From: JAWKRB01 sp041389885
Lineage (GTDB): Bacteria > Myxococcota_A > Polyangia > Polyangiales > Ga0077539
Assembly: GCA_041389885.1 (NCBI GenBank)
Contig: JAWKRB010000008.1
Coordinates: forward strand, 124,001 to 188,000
DNA length: 64,000 nucleotides
Direction of reading: 5' to 3'
Below the pieces are notes generated by a model. That model was not told the origin of the DNA, searched no databases, and was given only the letters and a program-made list of their open reading frames with translations. Shown here one piece after another: positions 34,908 through 43,441 of this stretch (the first letter of the stretch is position 1; the number at the start of each line of letters is the position of its first letter). The translations under genes and the position numbers were made by a program.

Positions 34908-35126
34908 ATGCGCGTGCGAATCGAGTTCTGCCTCGCTTGAAACTACAAGCCCAGGGCCGCGGGTCTCGCGGCCGAAATCACCGCGGCGCGGGGCGTCGAG
35001 GTCGAGGTCATCCCCGGCGCGCGGGGCGCGTTCGAGGTCTTCGTCGACGACCGCCGGATCTTCTCCAAGCTCGAGGCCCATAGGTTCCCCGAGGCCGACG
35101 AGGTGCTGGCGAAGATCCCCGGGTGA
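34908..35126 (+). CDS. SelW-like (Rdx family) selenoprotein with in-frame TGA (Sec)
   Basis: Rdx proteins (SelW, SelT, SelH) are small thioredoxin-fold redox proteins with a CxxC or CxxU active site near the N-terminus. Read with TGA as selenocysteine, this frame encodes 72 residues beginning MRVRIEFCLAUNYKPRA; Cys8 and Sec11 form CxxU exactly where the family has it. The rest has the family pattern: helix AAGLAAEI, strand VEVEVIPG, then GAFEVFVDD and the FSKLEAHRFPEADEV tail typical of Rdx proteins. Without readthrough the product would be only 10 residues. A bacterial SECIS-type hairpin follows the TGA. An in-frame ATG four codons upstream (34896) is an alternative start. A nonsense mutation of a TGC codon is the main rival explanation. 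Confidence 0.86.
34955..34973 (+). promoter_or_regulatory. Bacterial SECIS-type hairpin directing Sec insertion
   Basis: Directly downstream of the TGA (34938-34940) a perfect 7-bp stem, GGCCGCG with CGCGGCC, closes a 5-base loop GGTCT. The E. coli fdhF SECIS has the same GGUCU apical loop, whose G and U contact SelB. The loop begins 22 bases after the TGA, within the spacing known for bacterial SECIS elements. The whole hairpin lies in coding sequence, as bacterial SECIS elements do. Confidence 0.8.
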
Positions 35127-35172
35127 GCGCCCGGCGTAGCGCGACCCCCGCGCCGGGGGATATCCTCCGCGC

Positions 35173-36066
35173 ATGAAGCGCCGTGTTTCCGGGTGGTCCC
35201 TCTGCCTCGCCGCCCTCGCCCTCGCCGGCTGCGGTGACGGCGACTCCCCGTCCGACGCGGGCGCCGACGCGCCGCGGCCCCTCGCGGCCTGCGACTCTCC
35301 CGGGGTCTCCCGCTCGATGGTGCTCTCGACCTACGGCTTCGTGCGCCCCGACGCGATGCGCGGCAACTCCGTCGAGGGCTTCGACCTCGACGGCCGCGTG
35401 AGCACCGCGGGGGACGTCGAGGGCTGCCGGCAGAGCGATTTCACCGACTCCAACGGCGTGCCCGGCATCGACAACCAGCTCGCGCGGCTGCTCCCCGTGG
35501 TCGACATGATGACCGGCGGCGCCGTCGACGGTCTCGTGCAGGCCGCGGTGAACAACGGCCAGCTGCTCATCGCGATCACCCTCGAGGGCCTCGACGACAC
35601 GGTGAACGACCCGTGCGTGAGCGTGGTGATCCAGAGCGTGCGGGGCATGCCCTTCGTGGGCAGCGACATGCGCATCGACCCCGGTCAGACCTACGACCTC
35701 GTGCCCGGCGAGCGCGTCACCCGCACCCCCGCCCGCATCCGCGACGGCGTGCTCGAGGCCGGCCCCTTCGACCTCCCACTGCCCTTCGCCGCCCTCGACG
35801 CGCGCTTCATCCTCGACCTCCGCGGCGCGCGCATTCGCGCCGTCGTGCGCCCCGACGGCAGCCTCAGCGGGATCATGGGCGGCGGTGTTCCTTCGGTGCC
35901 CCTCGGCGAGACGCTGATCATGTACGGCATCGGCTCGGGGCTCCAGCAGACCCTCGTGGGCACCCTGCGGCTCTTCTCCGACCTCGCGCCCGACGCCGGG
36001 GGCATGTGCACGCAGATCTCCGCGGGCCTGCGCTTCGACACGCGCCCGGCCTTCGTAAATCCCTGA
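35173..36066 (+). CDS. Lipoprotein of unknown function
   Basis: The 297-residue protein has a lipoprotein signal peptide with lipobox LAGC (Cys20), followed by a short DAGADAPRP linker. The mature part has four Cys near the N-terminal half and a C-terminal Cys (MCTQISAGLRF), and segments such as VDMMTGGAVDGLVQAAVNNG and LSGIMGGGVPSVPLGETL that suggest a repeated beta-strand sheet. No known domain is recognised. A similar layout (lipobox, DAP linker, Cys-containing beta domain) occurs in the lipoprotein at 47315-48193, which may be a distant relative. Confidence 0.82.
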   Translation: MKRRVSGWSLCLAALALAGCGDGDSPSDAGADAPRPLAACDSPGVSRSMVLSTYGFVRPDAMRGNSVEGFDLDGRVSTAGDVEGCRQSDFTDSNGVPGIDNQLARLLPVVDMMTGGAVDGLVQAAVNNGQLLIAITLEGLDDTVNDPCVSVVIQSVRGMPFVGSDMRIDPGQTYDLVPGERVTRTPARIRDGVLEAGPFDLPLPFAALDARFILDLRGARIRAVVRPDGSLSGIMGGGVPSVPLGETLIMYGIGSGLQQTLVGTLRLFSDLAPDAGGMCTQISAGLRFDTRPAFVNP

Positions 36067-36080
36067 GGGGCGCCGGCGGG

Positions 36081-36632
36081 ATGAGCGGCGAGTCGTGGCA
36101 GAGGTTCCTCGAGGCGTGGCGCGAGCGCTGCGGGCTGCGCCCCCTCGACCACCCGATCTTCTCGGGCGTCGGGCGGGTGTGGCGCGTCGAGATGCACCCG
36201 GCGTTTCACGACGACGTCGCGGTGACCGTCACCGAGATGTCGAGCGGGGGCTTCATCGAGCTCCGCGCGCTGGGCCGCGAGGCGCACGCCTGGGCCACCC
36301 TCGACGCGGGGGGCGTCGCGCACCCGACCGCGCCCGCGCCCGCGCCCCGGGTCTGGGAGGCGCCGGTCACCACGGAGCAGGTCGAGGCCCTCGCGGCGAG
36401 GATGCCGCGGCTCCCGCTGCACTCGCTGCCCGTGGGCATCGACGGGATGATCGTGCTCCACGAGGCGCTGCTCGACGGCGCGCCGCTGCGCTTCTGGTCG
36501 TGGTCGCCGACCCTCGCGCGGGCGCCGCTGCACCGCGAGTACGTCGTGGCGCTGTGCGAGCTGGCCGCGGGCGCGCTGCGAGACCCCGCGGCGCAGGCGG
36601 CGCTGCACCCGCTGGCGGCGTACCTCCGCTGA
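36081..36632 (+). CDS. Protein of unknown function, 183 residues
   Basis: This short cytoplasmic-looking protein has no signal peptide or membrane segment. Sequence features are a Trp-rich N-terminus (SWQRFLEAWRERCG), a strand pair around VAVTVTEMSSGGFIELRAL, and a C-terminal helical part. I cannot assign a family. The ATG lies 15 bases after the previous lipoprotein stop, with GGCGGG upstream. hflX follows after 67 bases. Coding character (strong third-base G/C) supports it as a real gene. Confidence 0.7.
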   Translation: MSGESWQRFLEAWRERCGLRPLDHPIFSGVGRVWRVEMHPAFHDDVAVTVTEMSSGGFIELRALGREAHAWATLDAGGVAHPTAPAPAPRVWEAPVTTEQVEALAARMPRLPLHSLPVGIDGMIVLHEALLDGAPLRFWSWSPTLARAPLHREYVVALCELAAGALRDPAAQAALHPLAAYLR

Positions 36633-36688
36633 GGCGATTGTCGTCGGCTTCGCCTTCGGGGTTGGCATCAGCTAGGCTCTGAAGGGTC

Positions 36689-36702
36689 GGAGGTGTCCCA
36701 TC
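36689..36702 (+). promoter_or_regulatory. Ribosome binding site and non-standard start codon of hflX
   Basis: GGAGG at 36689-36693 is spaced six bases from an ATC codon at 36700-36702, where the conserved HflX N-terminus begins. No ATG, GTG or TTG lies in this frame between the upstream TAG (36673) and GTG 36850, which would lose 50 conserved residues. Confidence 0.6.
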
Positions 36703-38397
36703 GAGATTCACGGAAACACCACGGGGCTCGCGCCCAGTGATCTCCGCGCCATCGAGCGCATCGCACGCCGCCGGGTCCCTAGCGACCGCATCATTTCTCC
36801 AGAGCTCGCGCGCTCCCTCGTCGAGGCCTCCTGCGCCACCGGGCGTCAGGTGGGCGTGCTCGTCAACCGCGGGGGCGCGGTGGAGCACGTGATCGTGGGC
36901 GACGCGACGAAGCTCATGCTCCCCGACGTGGGGCGCCTGCGCGCGGCGGGGGGTCGCTTTCGGGGACTCCGGCTGCTGCACACGCACCTGCGCGGCGAGC
37001 CGCTCACCCACGACGACCACGTCGACCTCTCGCGGCTGCGCCTCGACCTCGTCGCGGCGGTGCACGCGAAGGAGGGCGGCGAGGTGGGGGACGTGCACTG
37101 GGCGCACCTGATCCCCGAGAACCCCGAGGGCAAGCTCTGGCGCGACGAGGGCCCCACGCCCATCTACCGGATGGAGGGCGATTTTCTGGGGATGATCCGC
37201 GAGCTCGAGGCCGAGTTCGCGAAGGTCACCAGCGCGCGCGAGGTCGCGGGCAAAGACGGCCGCGCGATGCTCGTGCACGTCACCGACAAGCGCAACGCGC
37301 ACCACATCGAAGACTCGCTGCGCGAGCTGCGGGAGCTCTCTCGCACCGCGGGGGTCGCGGTGGTCGACGAGGTCGTGCAGGTGCGCGAGCAGATCGACCC
37401 CCGCTGGGTGCTGGGCAAGGGCAAGCTCGACGAGGTGGTGCTGCGCTCGATGCAGCGCGACGCCGACGTGCTGATCTTCGACCGCAACCTCTCGCCCTCG
37501 CAGGCCGCGGCCATCGCGGCGATCACCGACCTCAAGGTGATCGACCGCACGCAGCTCATCCTCGACATCTTCGCGCAGCGCGCCGAGACCCGCGACGGCA
37601 AGCTCCAGGTCGAGCTCGCGCAGCTGAGGTACATGCTCCCGCGGCTGGGGCAGAAGGACGACGCGCTGTCACGGCTCACCGGCGGCATCGGCGGGCGCGG
37701 CCCCGGCGAGACCAAGCTCGAGATCGCGAGCCGCCGGGCGCGCGACCGCATCACGCACCTCGAGAACCAGCTCAAGGAGCTCTCCGCGCAGCGGAGGCAG
37801 CGGCGCTCGCGGCGGGCCAAGACCGGGGTCATCGCCGCGGCGCTGGTGGGGTACACCAACGCGGGCAAGAGCACCCTGCTCAACGCGCTCACGGGCGCGT
37901 CGGTGATCGCCGAAGACAAGCTCTTCGCCACCCTCGACCCGCGCTCGCGCCGGCTGGTCTTCGAGGCCGACGAGGGCGGAGACGGCCGCCCCCGCGAGAT
38001 GCTGGTGACCGACACCGTGGGCTTCATTCGCGACCTCCCCAAGGAGCTCGTGGCGGCGTTTCGCGCGACCTTCGAAGAGACCGCCGACGCCGACCTGCTG
38101 CTGCACGTGGTCGACGCGAGCGACGCGCGCTACGAGGAGCAGATCGCCACCACCGAGGCGCTCTTCGAGGAGCTCGAGCTGCAGAACATCCCGAGGCTGA
38201 TGGTGTTCACCAAGGCCGACCTGGCGCCGCTGGGCGGGGCGGCGGCGCTGGCGCGGGCCTACGACGGGGTGGCCCTCGACGCCCGCGACCCGCGCACGCA
38301 GAGCGCGCTGATCAACCGCCTCCGGGCGCTGGTCGATGCGCCGCCGAGGTCGTCTCGCCGCGACGCCGCCCCGCCGCCGTGGGCGCAGCTGCCGTGA
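36700..38397 (+). CDS. hflX: Ribosome-associated GTPase HflX, apparently started at ATC
   Basis: HflX is a GTPase that splits stalled or heat-damaged ribosomes. The protein (565 residues from ATC) has the long N-terminal form of this phylum: IEIHGNTTGLAPSDLRAIER, then SPELARSLVEASCATGRQVG, the HflX N-domain with GKGKLDEV, a coiled coil (LENQLKELSAQRRQRR), and the G domain with G1 GYTNAGKST at about 384, G3 DTVGFIRDLP and G4 TKAD. The region upstream of GTG 36850 matches HflX family patterns and has a well-placed GGAGG, so I start at ATC, a rare start codon; ATC may also be a miscalled ATG. The 3' end overlaps the next gene by 4 bases. Confidence 0.86.
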   Translation: MEIHGNTTGLAPSDLRAIERIARRRVPSDRIISPELARSLVEASCATGRQVGVLVNRGGAVEHVIVGDATKLMLPDVGRLRAAGGRFRGLRLLHTHLRGEPLTHDDHVDLSRLRLDLVAAVHAKEGGEVGDVHWAHLIPENPEGKLWRDEGPTPIYRMEGDFLGMIRELEAEFAKVTSAREVAGKDGRAMLVHVTDKRNAHHIEDSLRELRELSRTAGVAVVDEVVQVREQIDPRWVLGKGKLDEVVLRSMQRDADVLIFDRNLSPSQAAAIAAITDLKVIDRTQLILDIFAQRAETRDGKLQVELAQLRYMLPRLGQKDDALSRLTGGIGGRGPGETKLEIASRRARDRITHLENQLKELSAQRRQRRSRRAKTGVIAAALVGYTNAGKSTLLNALTGASVIAEDKLFATLDPRSRRLVFEADEGGDGRPREMLVTDTVGFIRDLPKELVAAFRATFEETADADLLLHVVDASDARYEEQIATTEALFEELELQNIPRLMVFTKADLAPLGGAAALARAYDGVALDARDPRTQSALINRLRALVDAPPRSSRRDAAPPPWAQLP

Positions 38398-39227
38398 GCC
38401 CGCGCGCGCTCTCGCTCGCCGCGGCCGTCGCGCTCCTGGGGTGCGGCGCCGGCGGCACCTCCCGGCCCTTTCCCGACGTCGGGCCGATGGACGCGGCGCT
38501 GCGCTTCGACGTCCTCGGCTTCGACGTGATCCGCGCCGACCGCGCGGGCATGACGCGCCCCGAGGTGCTCGACTTCACCGACGCCGACCTGCTCCCCGGG
38601 CAGCTCGACGTGAGCCGCATGGACCGCCCCTGCGCCACCGAGCTCCCGGGCGAGTACCGCTTCTTCACGCAGGGGGCGACGGCGAGCGACGACAAGGTCT
38701 TTCTCTCGCTCCCGCGGCGGTTTCGCTTCGAGCGGCGGCTCCCGGGCGTGACCACCCCCGCGGTGTGCGAGACGACGATCCCCGCCTGCGGCGCCGCCGA
38801 CGCGGTGGACGTCGACGAGCTCGACCTCGCGCTCACCGACCCCGAGGTCGTCGCCGCGCTCGCGCCGGGCGAGCGCGCCTACGGCTGCGACGCCCGGATG
38901 ACCGGAGGCGCCGCGCTGGTGGTCGAGCGCGGCGCGGGGCGGGCCGTTCTGGGCGACCCCTGCCGGGTCTGCGCGCCCATGGCGTGCACGCCCCCGCCCA
39001 TGGGGCTGCAGCGCCTCAGCGACGTGCTGGTGGCGCTGCGGGACCAGGAGCTCTTGCGCCCGGGATGCCGCGCGGTGGTGAGCGCCGACGCCGGCGCCGC
39101 GCTGGTCGACGCGCCGGTCGACGCGCCCCGCGACGTCGCCGCAGACGACGCCCCCGACGCGAGCGTGGGCGCCGACGCCTCGACGCCGAGCGCCGACGCG
39201 GCCGTCGACGTCGTCGAATCCGACTGA
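38394..39227 (+). CDS. Lipoprotein of unknown function with Asp-Ala-Pro tail
   Basis: The 277-residue lipoprotein starts at a GTG overlapping the hflX stop (GTGA). Its signal peptide ends in lipobox LLGCG. The mature protein has Cys at several positions (CATELPG, CETTIPACG, CDARMTG, CRVCAPMACTPPP) that suggest disulfide pairs, then a low-complexity tail rich in Asp, Ala, Val and Pro (VDAPVDAPRDVAADDAP). No catalytic motif was recognised. It may be a surface or periplasmic protein; similar DAP-rich segments occur in other lipoproteins of this window. Confidence 0.78.
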   Translation: MSPRALSLAAAVALLGCGAGGTSRPFPDVGPMDAALRFDVLGFDVIRADRAGMTRPEVLDFTDADLLPGQLDVSRMDRPCATELPGEYRFFTQGATASDDKVFLSLPRRFRFERRLPGVTTPAVCETTIPACGAADAVDVDELDLALTDPEVVAALAPGERAYGCDARMTGGAALVVERGAGRAVLGDPCRVCAPMACTPPPMGLQRLSDVLVALRDQELLRPGCRAVVSADAGAALVDAPVDAPRDVAADDAPDASVGADASTPSADAAVDVVESD

Positions 39228-39312
39228 CCCCTCGGCGGTCCTCGGGGTGCGAAGCGCCTGCGTCACCGCCGCGTAGCGCCGCACGCACCGAGGAATTCGG
39301 TGCATCACGCAG

Positions 39313-39340
39313 TTGACGCGCGGGCGCGGGAGGGGATAGG
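39313..39340 (+). promoter_or_regulatory. Sigma-70-like promoter before the methyltransferase gene
   Basis: TTGACG at 39313-39318 and GATAGG at 39335-39340 are separated by 16 bases, with a start at GTG 39382 behind GGAGAGG. The rest of the 154-base gap shows no gene. Confidence 0.4.
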
Positions 39341-39381
39341 TGGGCGCTCGAAACGTCCTATCGCGTTGGAGAGGTGCAGCC

Positions 39382-40236
39382 GTGACGTCCACGAAGCAGG
39401 AGATCGAGGTCTCGTACGATGTGTCCAATGAGTTCTTCCGGCTCTGGCTGGACGAGCGGATGCACTACACCTGCGCGGTCTTCGAGCGCGACGACGAGAC
39501 CCTCGAGCAGGCGCAGCTCAACAAGGTCCGGGTGCTCCACGACTACGCCGAGGTGAACCCCGACAAGCTCGTGCTCGACATCGGCTGCGGCTGGGGCGCG
39601 AACCTCGAGTACCTCTCGTCGCGCGGCGTGAAGCGCGCGCACGGCATCACCCTCTCGACGGCGCAGGCCGACGAGGTGATGTCGCGCAAGCTCCCCGGCG
39701 TCGACGTGATGATCTGCGACTACAAGGACTACGAGCCCGCGGAGAAGTACGACGCGCTCATCTCCATCGAGATGATCGACCACCTGTGCTCCCCCGCGCA
39801 GGCCAACCAGGGCCTCGCGATCGAGATCTACCGGGAGTACTTCCGCAAGTGCGCGAGCTGGGTGAAGCCGGGCTCGTACTTCGGGTTCCAGGCCATCCTC
39901 CGCAACCGCGCCCCCCGCGTGCGGCAAGACATCGCGGACATGAAGTTCACCGCCGACGTGATCTTCCCCGGCGGCCTCAACCCCCGCCTCGAGGAGCTCG
40001 TCGCCGCCGTGAACCCCTACTGGGAGATCGTCGAGCTCAAGACCCGCCGCACCGACTACGGCCGCACCACCGCCGAGTGGCTCCGCCGCATGAAGCAGCA
40101 CGAGGCCCACATTCGCGCGAAGTGGGGCGACCAGGTCTTCGACGACTACGACCGCTACCTCTCCACCTGCGTGCGCGGCTTCGCCAACCACTGGTCGAGC
40201 GACGTGCAGATGAAGCTCCGTCACATCGACGTCTGA
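39382..40236 (+). CDS. Cyclopropane-fatty-acyl-phospholipid synthase-like methyltransferase
   Basis: The 284-residue protein is a compact SAM-dependent methyltransferase of the cyclopropane synthase/mycolic acid cyclopropanase family. MHYTCAVF includes the Cys that lies near the active-site bicarbonate in CFA synthases. The SAM loop is VLDIGCGWGANLEYL, and SIEMIDHL corresponds to the family segment with Glu/His (MFEHVG in E. coli). It lacks the extra N-terminal domain of E. coli CfA but matches the about 287-residue mycobacterial CmaA type. Start GTG 39382 has GGAGAGG upstream. The FHA gene follows after 16 bases. Confidence 0.88.
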   Translation: MTSTKQEIEVSYDVSNEFFRLWLDERMHYTCAVFERDDETLEQAQLNKVRVLHDYAEVNPDKLVLDIGCGWGANLEYLSSRGVKRAHGITLSTAQADEVMSRKLPGVDVMICDYKDYEPAEKYDALISIEMIDHLCSPAQANQGLAIEIYREYFRKCASWVKPGSYFGFQAILRNRAPRVRQDIADMKFTADVIFPGGLNPRLEELVAAVNPYWEIVELKTRRTDYGRTTAEWLRRMKQHEAHIRAKWGDQVFDDYDRYLSTCVRGFANHWSSDVQMKLRHIDV

Positions 40237-40252
40237 GCGCCCCCTCCGCCTG

Positions 40253-41500
40253 ATGCCCACGCTGCTGATCCACGTCGAGAACGCCGACGGGGGAGCGAGA
40301 GAGACCCGCGGCTTCTCGCCCGGGGTGATCCGCGTCGGGCGCAACCGCCTCAACGACCTCGTGCTCCCGCACCCCGCGGTGTCGCAGTTTCACGCGAGCC
40401 TGCACTTCGACGGCGCGCAGGTCTCGGTCTCGGCCGGTCGGGCGAAGAACCCCCTGCGCTGCAACGGCGTCGAGCTGGCGGCAGACACCCGGAGCCCCGT
40501 CGACGCGCGGTCCTCCCTCGAGCTGGGGCCCATCACCCTCCGCGTCGAGCTCTCGCCCGTCTCCCTCGACGACCCCGACGCGTCGCCCTCGTGGCTCTCC
40601 GAGCGCTTCGCCTGGGCCGAGGGGGCGAAGGTCGACGAGCGCGCCGCCACCGAGGGCTACCGCCCGTCGGCGCTGCGGTCCTACGTCGAGGCGATGCTCC
40701 CCGCCGAGGTGGTGGGCGCGCGGCCCAACGACGACCCCCTGGCCCCGGCCCTGGCGACCTTCTCCGCGGCCACCGAGGGGCTGCTCCGGGCGATTCGCGC
40801 GGAGCTCCACGCCAGCCCCGCCGAGGCGCGGAGCGGCCGGGTGCACGCCCTCGGGGTGCGCCACCCCCCGCTGCGCCTGGTGCCCGATTTCATGGCCCTC
40901 GCCGCCGAGCTGGGCGTGCGCTGGGACGAGGAGCTGGGCGAGCTCGCGCTGCTCCGCTGGCGGCAGCTCGCGTTTCAGTACGGCGCGGCGCCGCCCGGCA
41001 CCTCGGCCGAGCTCGACGAGCTGGTGGTGCGCCTCGTGCGGTCCCTCTCGGCCCTGGCCGAGGGCTACGCGGCGCTGCGGGCGGCCTTCGAGCCCTGGGC
41101 GATGGCGGCGAGCTCCCGCGGCCACGTCGGCGCCGGGGGAGCGGGCGACGGCGCGTCGACCCTGCAGTGGCTCCTGGGCGGCGGCGAGACGACGGCGAAG
41201 CTCCACGCGGTGCGCCAGGGCTTCGCCGAGATGGCCTCGCGCCCCGCGCTCCTCGCCCACGCGGCGCTGCACGGCGTGCGGGCGCTGATGGAGCGCTGGA
41301 GCCCCTTCGCGATGGAGGTCGAGATGGCCCGGCTGCGCGGCGCGGCCTCCCTCGACGTCGAGGGCGCCGCGGCGGTGTGGGCGCACTGGCGCGAGGTGTT
41401 TCGCTGGTGGGCGCAGAACGAGCCCGCGCTGCAAGAGGCGGTGTTCGGCGAGGCGTTCTCGCGGGCGCTGACGGGCGACGACGGCGACCCCTGGGGCTGA
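40253..41500 (+). CDS. FHA-domain protein, possibly T6SS-associated (TagH/ImpI-like)
   Basis: The 415-residue protein has an N-terminal forkhead-associated domain (about 1-105) with the phosphothreonine-binding core VIRVGRNRLNDLVLPHPAVSQFH (R at VGR, the S-x-x-H of SQFH). The C-terminal 250 residues are helical and rich in Trp/Phe. They resemble the C-terminal part of T6SS FHA proteins (for example FMALAAELGVRWDEELGEL), but this is weak. FHA domains bind phosphothreonine, and the kinase-like gene at 49828 is the only kinase-fold candidate here. It lies close behind the methyltransferase gene. Confidence 0.75.
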   Translation: MPTLLIHVENADGGARETRGFSPGVIRVGRNRLNDLVLPHPAVSQFHASLHFDGAQVSVSAGRAKNPLRCNGVELAADTRSPVDARSSLELGPITLRVELSPVSLDDPDASPSWLSERFAWAEGAKVDERAATEGYRPSALRSYVEAMLPAEVVGARPNDDPLAPALATFSAATEGLLRAIRAELHASPAEARSGRVHALGVRHPPLRLVPDFMALAAELGVRWDEELGELALLRWRQLAFQYGAAPPGTSAELDELVVRLVRSLSALAEGYAALRAAFEPWAMAASSRGHVGAGGAGDGASTLQWLLGGGETTAKLHAVRQGFAEMASRPALLAHAALHGVRALMERWSPFAMEVEMARLRGAASLDVEGAAAVWAHWREVFRWWAQNEPALQEAVFGEAFSRALTGDDGDPWG

Positions 41501-41561
41501 CGCGCGCTGTGATAGCGTCCGCGCCCGCCGCGCGCCGCACACCCCCGCGCGACCGAGGACC

Positions 41562-42194
41562 ATGGACACTCCCGCTCCCGCCGCGCCGCAGCCCGTCTTC
41601 GCCGAGCCTACGCCCCTGGGCCTCCTCGGCCTCGCCATCGGCTGCGCCGCGCTGATCCCCATCGCCTTCGGCTGGCTGCCCGCGAACCCCACGGCGGCGT
41701 TTCGCACGGCCTCGCTCTACTGCCTGCTCTTCGGCGCGGGGTGTCAGTTCCTCGCCGGGATGATGGCCCTGGTGAACAAGAACCTGCTGGGCGGCACGCT
41801 CTTCACCACCTTCGCGTTCAACTGGGTGATGAACTACTTCGTGCTCTCGGGCATCACCGAGGGCAAGGTCCCCGACCCCCACGTCGTGCTCTCGGTGGAC
41901 GTGTGCTTCTTGCTGATCTTCGTCGTGCTGACCTTCGCCTTCGGGTTCTACAGCTCGCTGCTCTTCGCGTTCCTGGTCGACATCGACCTGCTCTTCGCGT
42001 TTCGCATCGCGAAGGAGCTCACGCACACCGCCGCGCTCAACGTGCCCATCGCGCTGTGCACGGTGGCGCTCGCGGGCATCGCGCTGTACCTCGCCTTCGC
42101 GATCCTGCTGAACCACGCGGCGGGGCGATCGATCCTGAAGGTCCCCGGACCGCTCTTCGCCCCCGGCGCGGGCGCCCCCCCGGCCGCCCACTGA
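41562..42194 (+). CDS. GPR1/FUN34/YaaH (acetate uptake) family transporter
   Basis: The 210-residue membrane protein has about six membrane segments and the family opening EPTPLGLLGLAIG (family NPAPLGL), followed by FGAGCQFLAGMMALVNKNLLGG and TFAFNWVMNYFVLSG, which match the hexameric YaaH/SatP acetate or succinate channels. The C-terminal tail is Pro/Ala/Gly-rich. Its likely role is short-chain carboxylate uptake, in line with the neighbouring acyl-CoA dehydrogenase. That gene is convergent, with 13 bases between them. Confidence 0.88.
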   Translation: MDTPAPAAPQPVFAEPTPLGLLGLAIGCAALIPIAFGWLPANPTAAFRTASLYCLLFGAGCQFLAGMMALVNKNLLGGTLFTTFAFNWVMNYFVLSGITEGKVPDPHVVLSVDVCFLLIFVVLTFAFGFYSSLLFAFLVDIDLLFAFRIAKELTHTAALNVPIALCTVALAGIALYLAFAILLNHAAGRSILKVPGPLFAPGAGAPPAAH

Positions 42195-42207
42195 CCCGCG
42201 GCGTCTC

Positions 42208-43350
<1,143 letters not shown>

Positions 43351-43404
43351 CCGTTGGTCTCCTCTCGCGGGGGCCGTAGCACGTCCCCGCCCCGCGGGGA
43401 ACGC

Positions 43405-43434
43405 TTGACGGCGCGGTCGCCGCGGGAGGATCTA
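43405..43434 (+). promoter_or_regulatory. Possible promoter of kynA
   Basis: TTGACG at 43405-43410 and GATCTA at 43429-43434, 18 bases apart, precede kynA; GGAGG at 43425-43429 could be its ribosome site, 12 bases from the ATG. The two elements overlap by one base, which weakens the case. Confidence 0.3.
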
Positions 43435-43441
43435 AGCCCGC

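Noticed and set aside
34938..34940. TGA in the Rdx-like gene read as an ordinary nonsense mutation
   Set aside because: The stop falls exactly at the second redox position of CxxU and is followed by a GGUCU-loop hairpin at SECIS-like spacing; chance coincidence of both is unlikely.
36850..38397. hflX starting at GTG 36850
   Set aside because: This would drop 50 residues that match the family and have a good ribosome site in front of them; no such site precedes GTG 36850.
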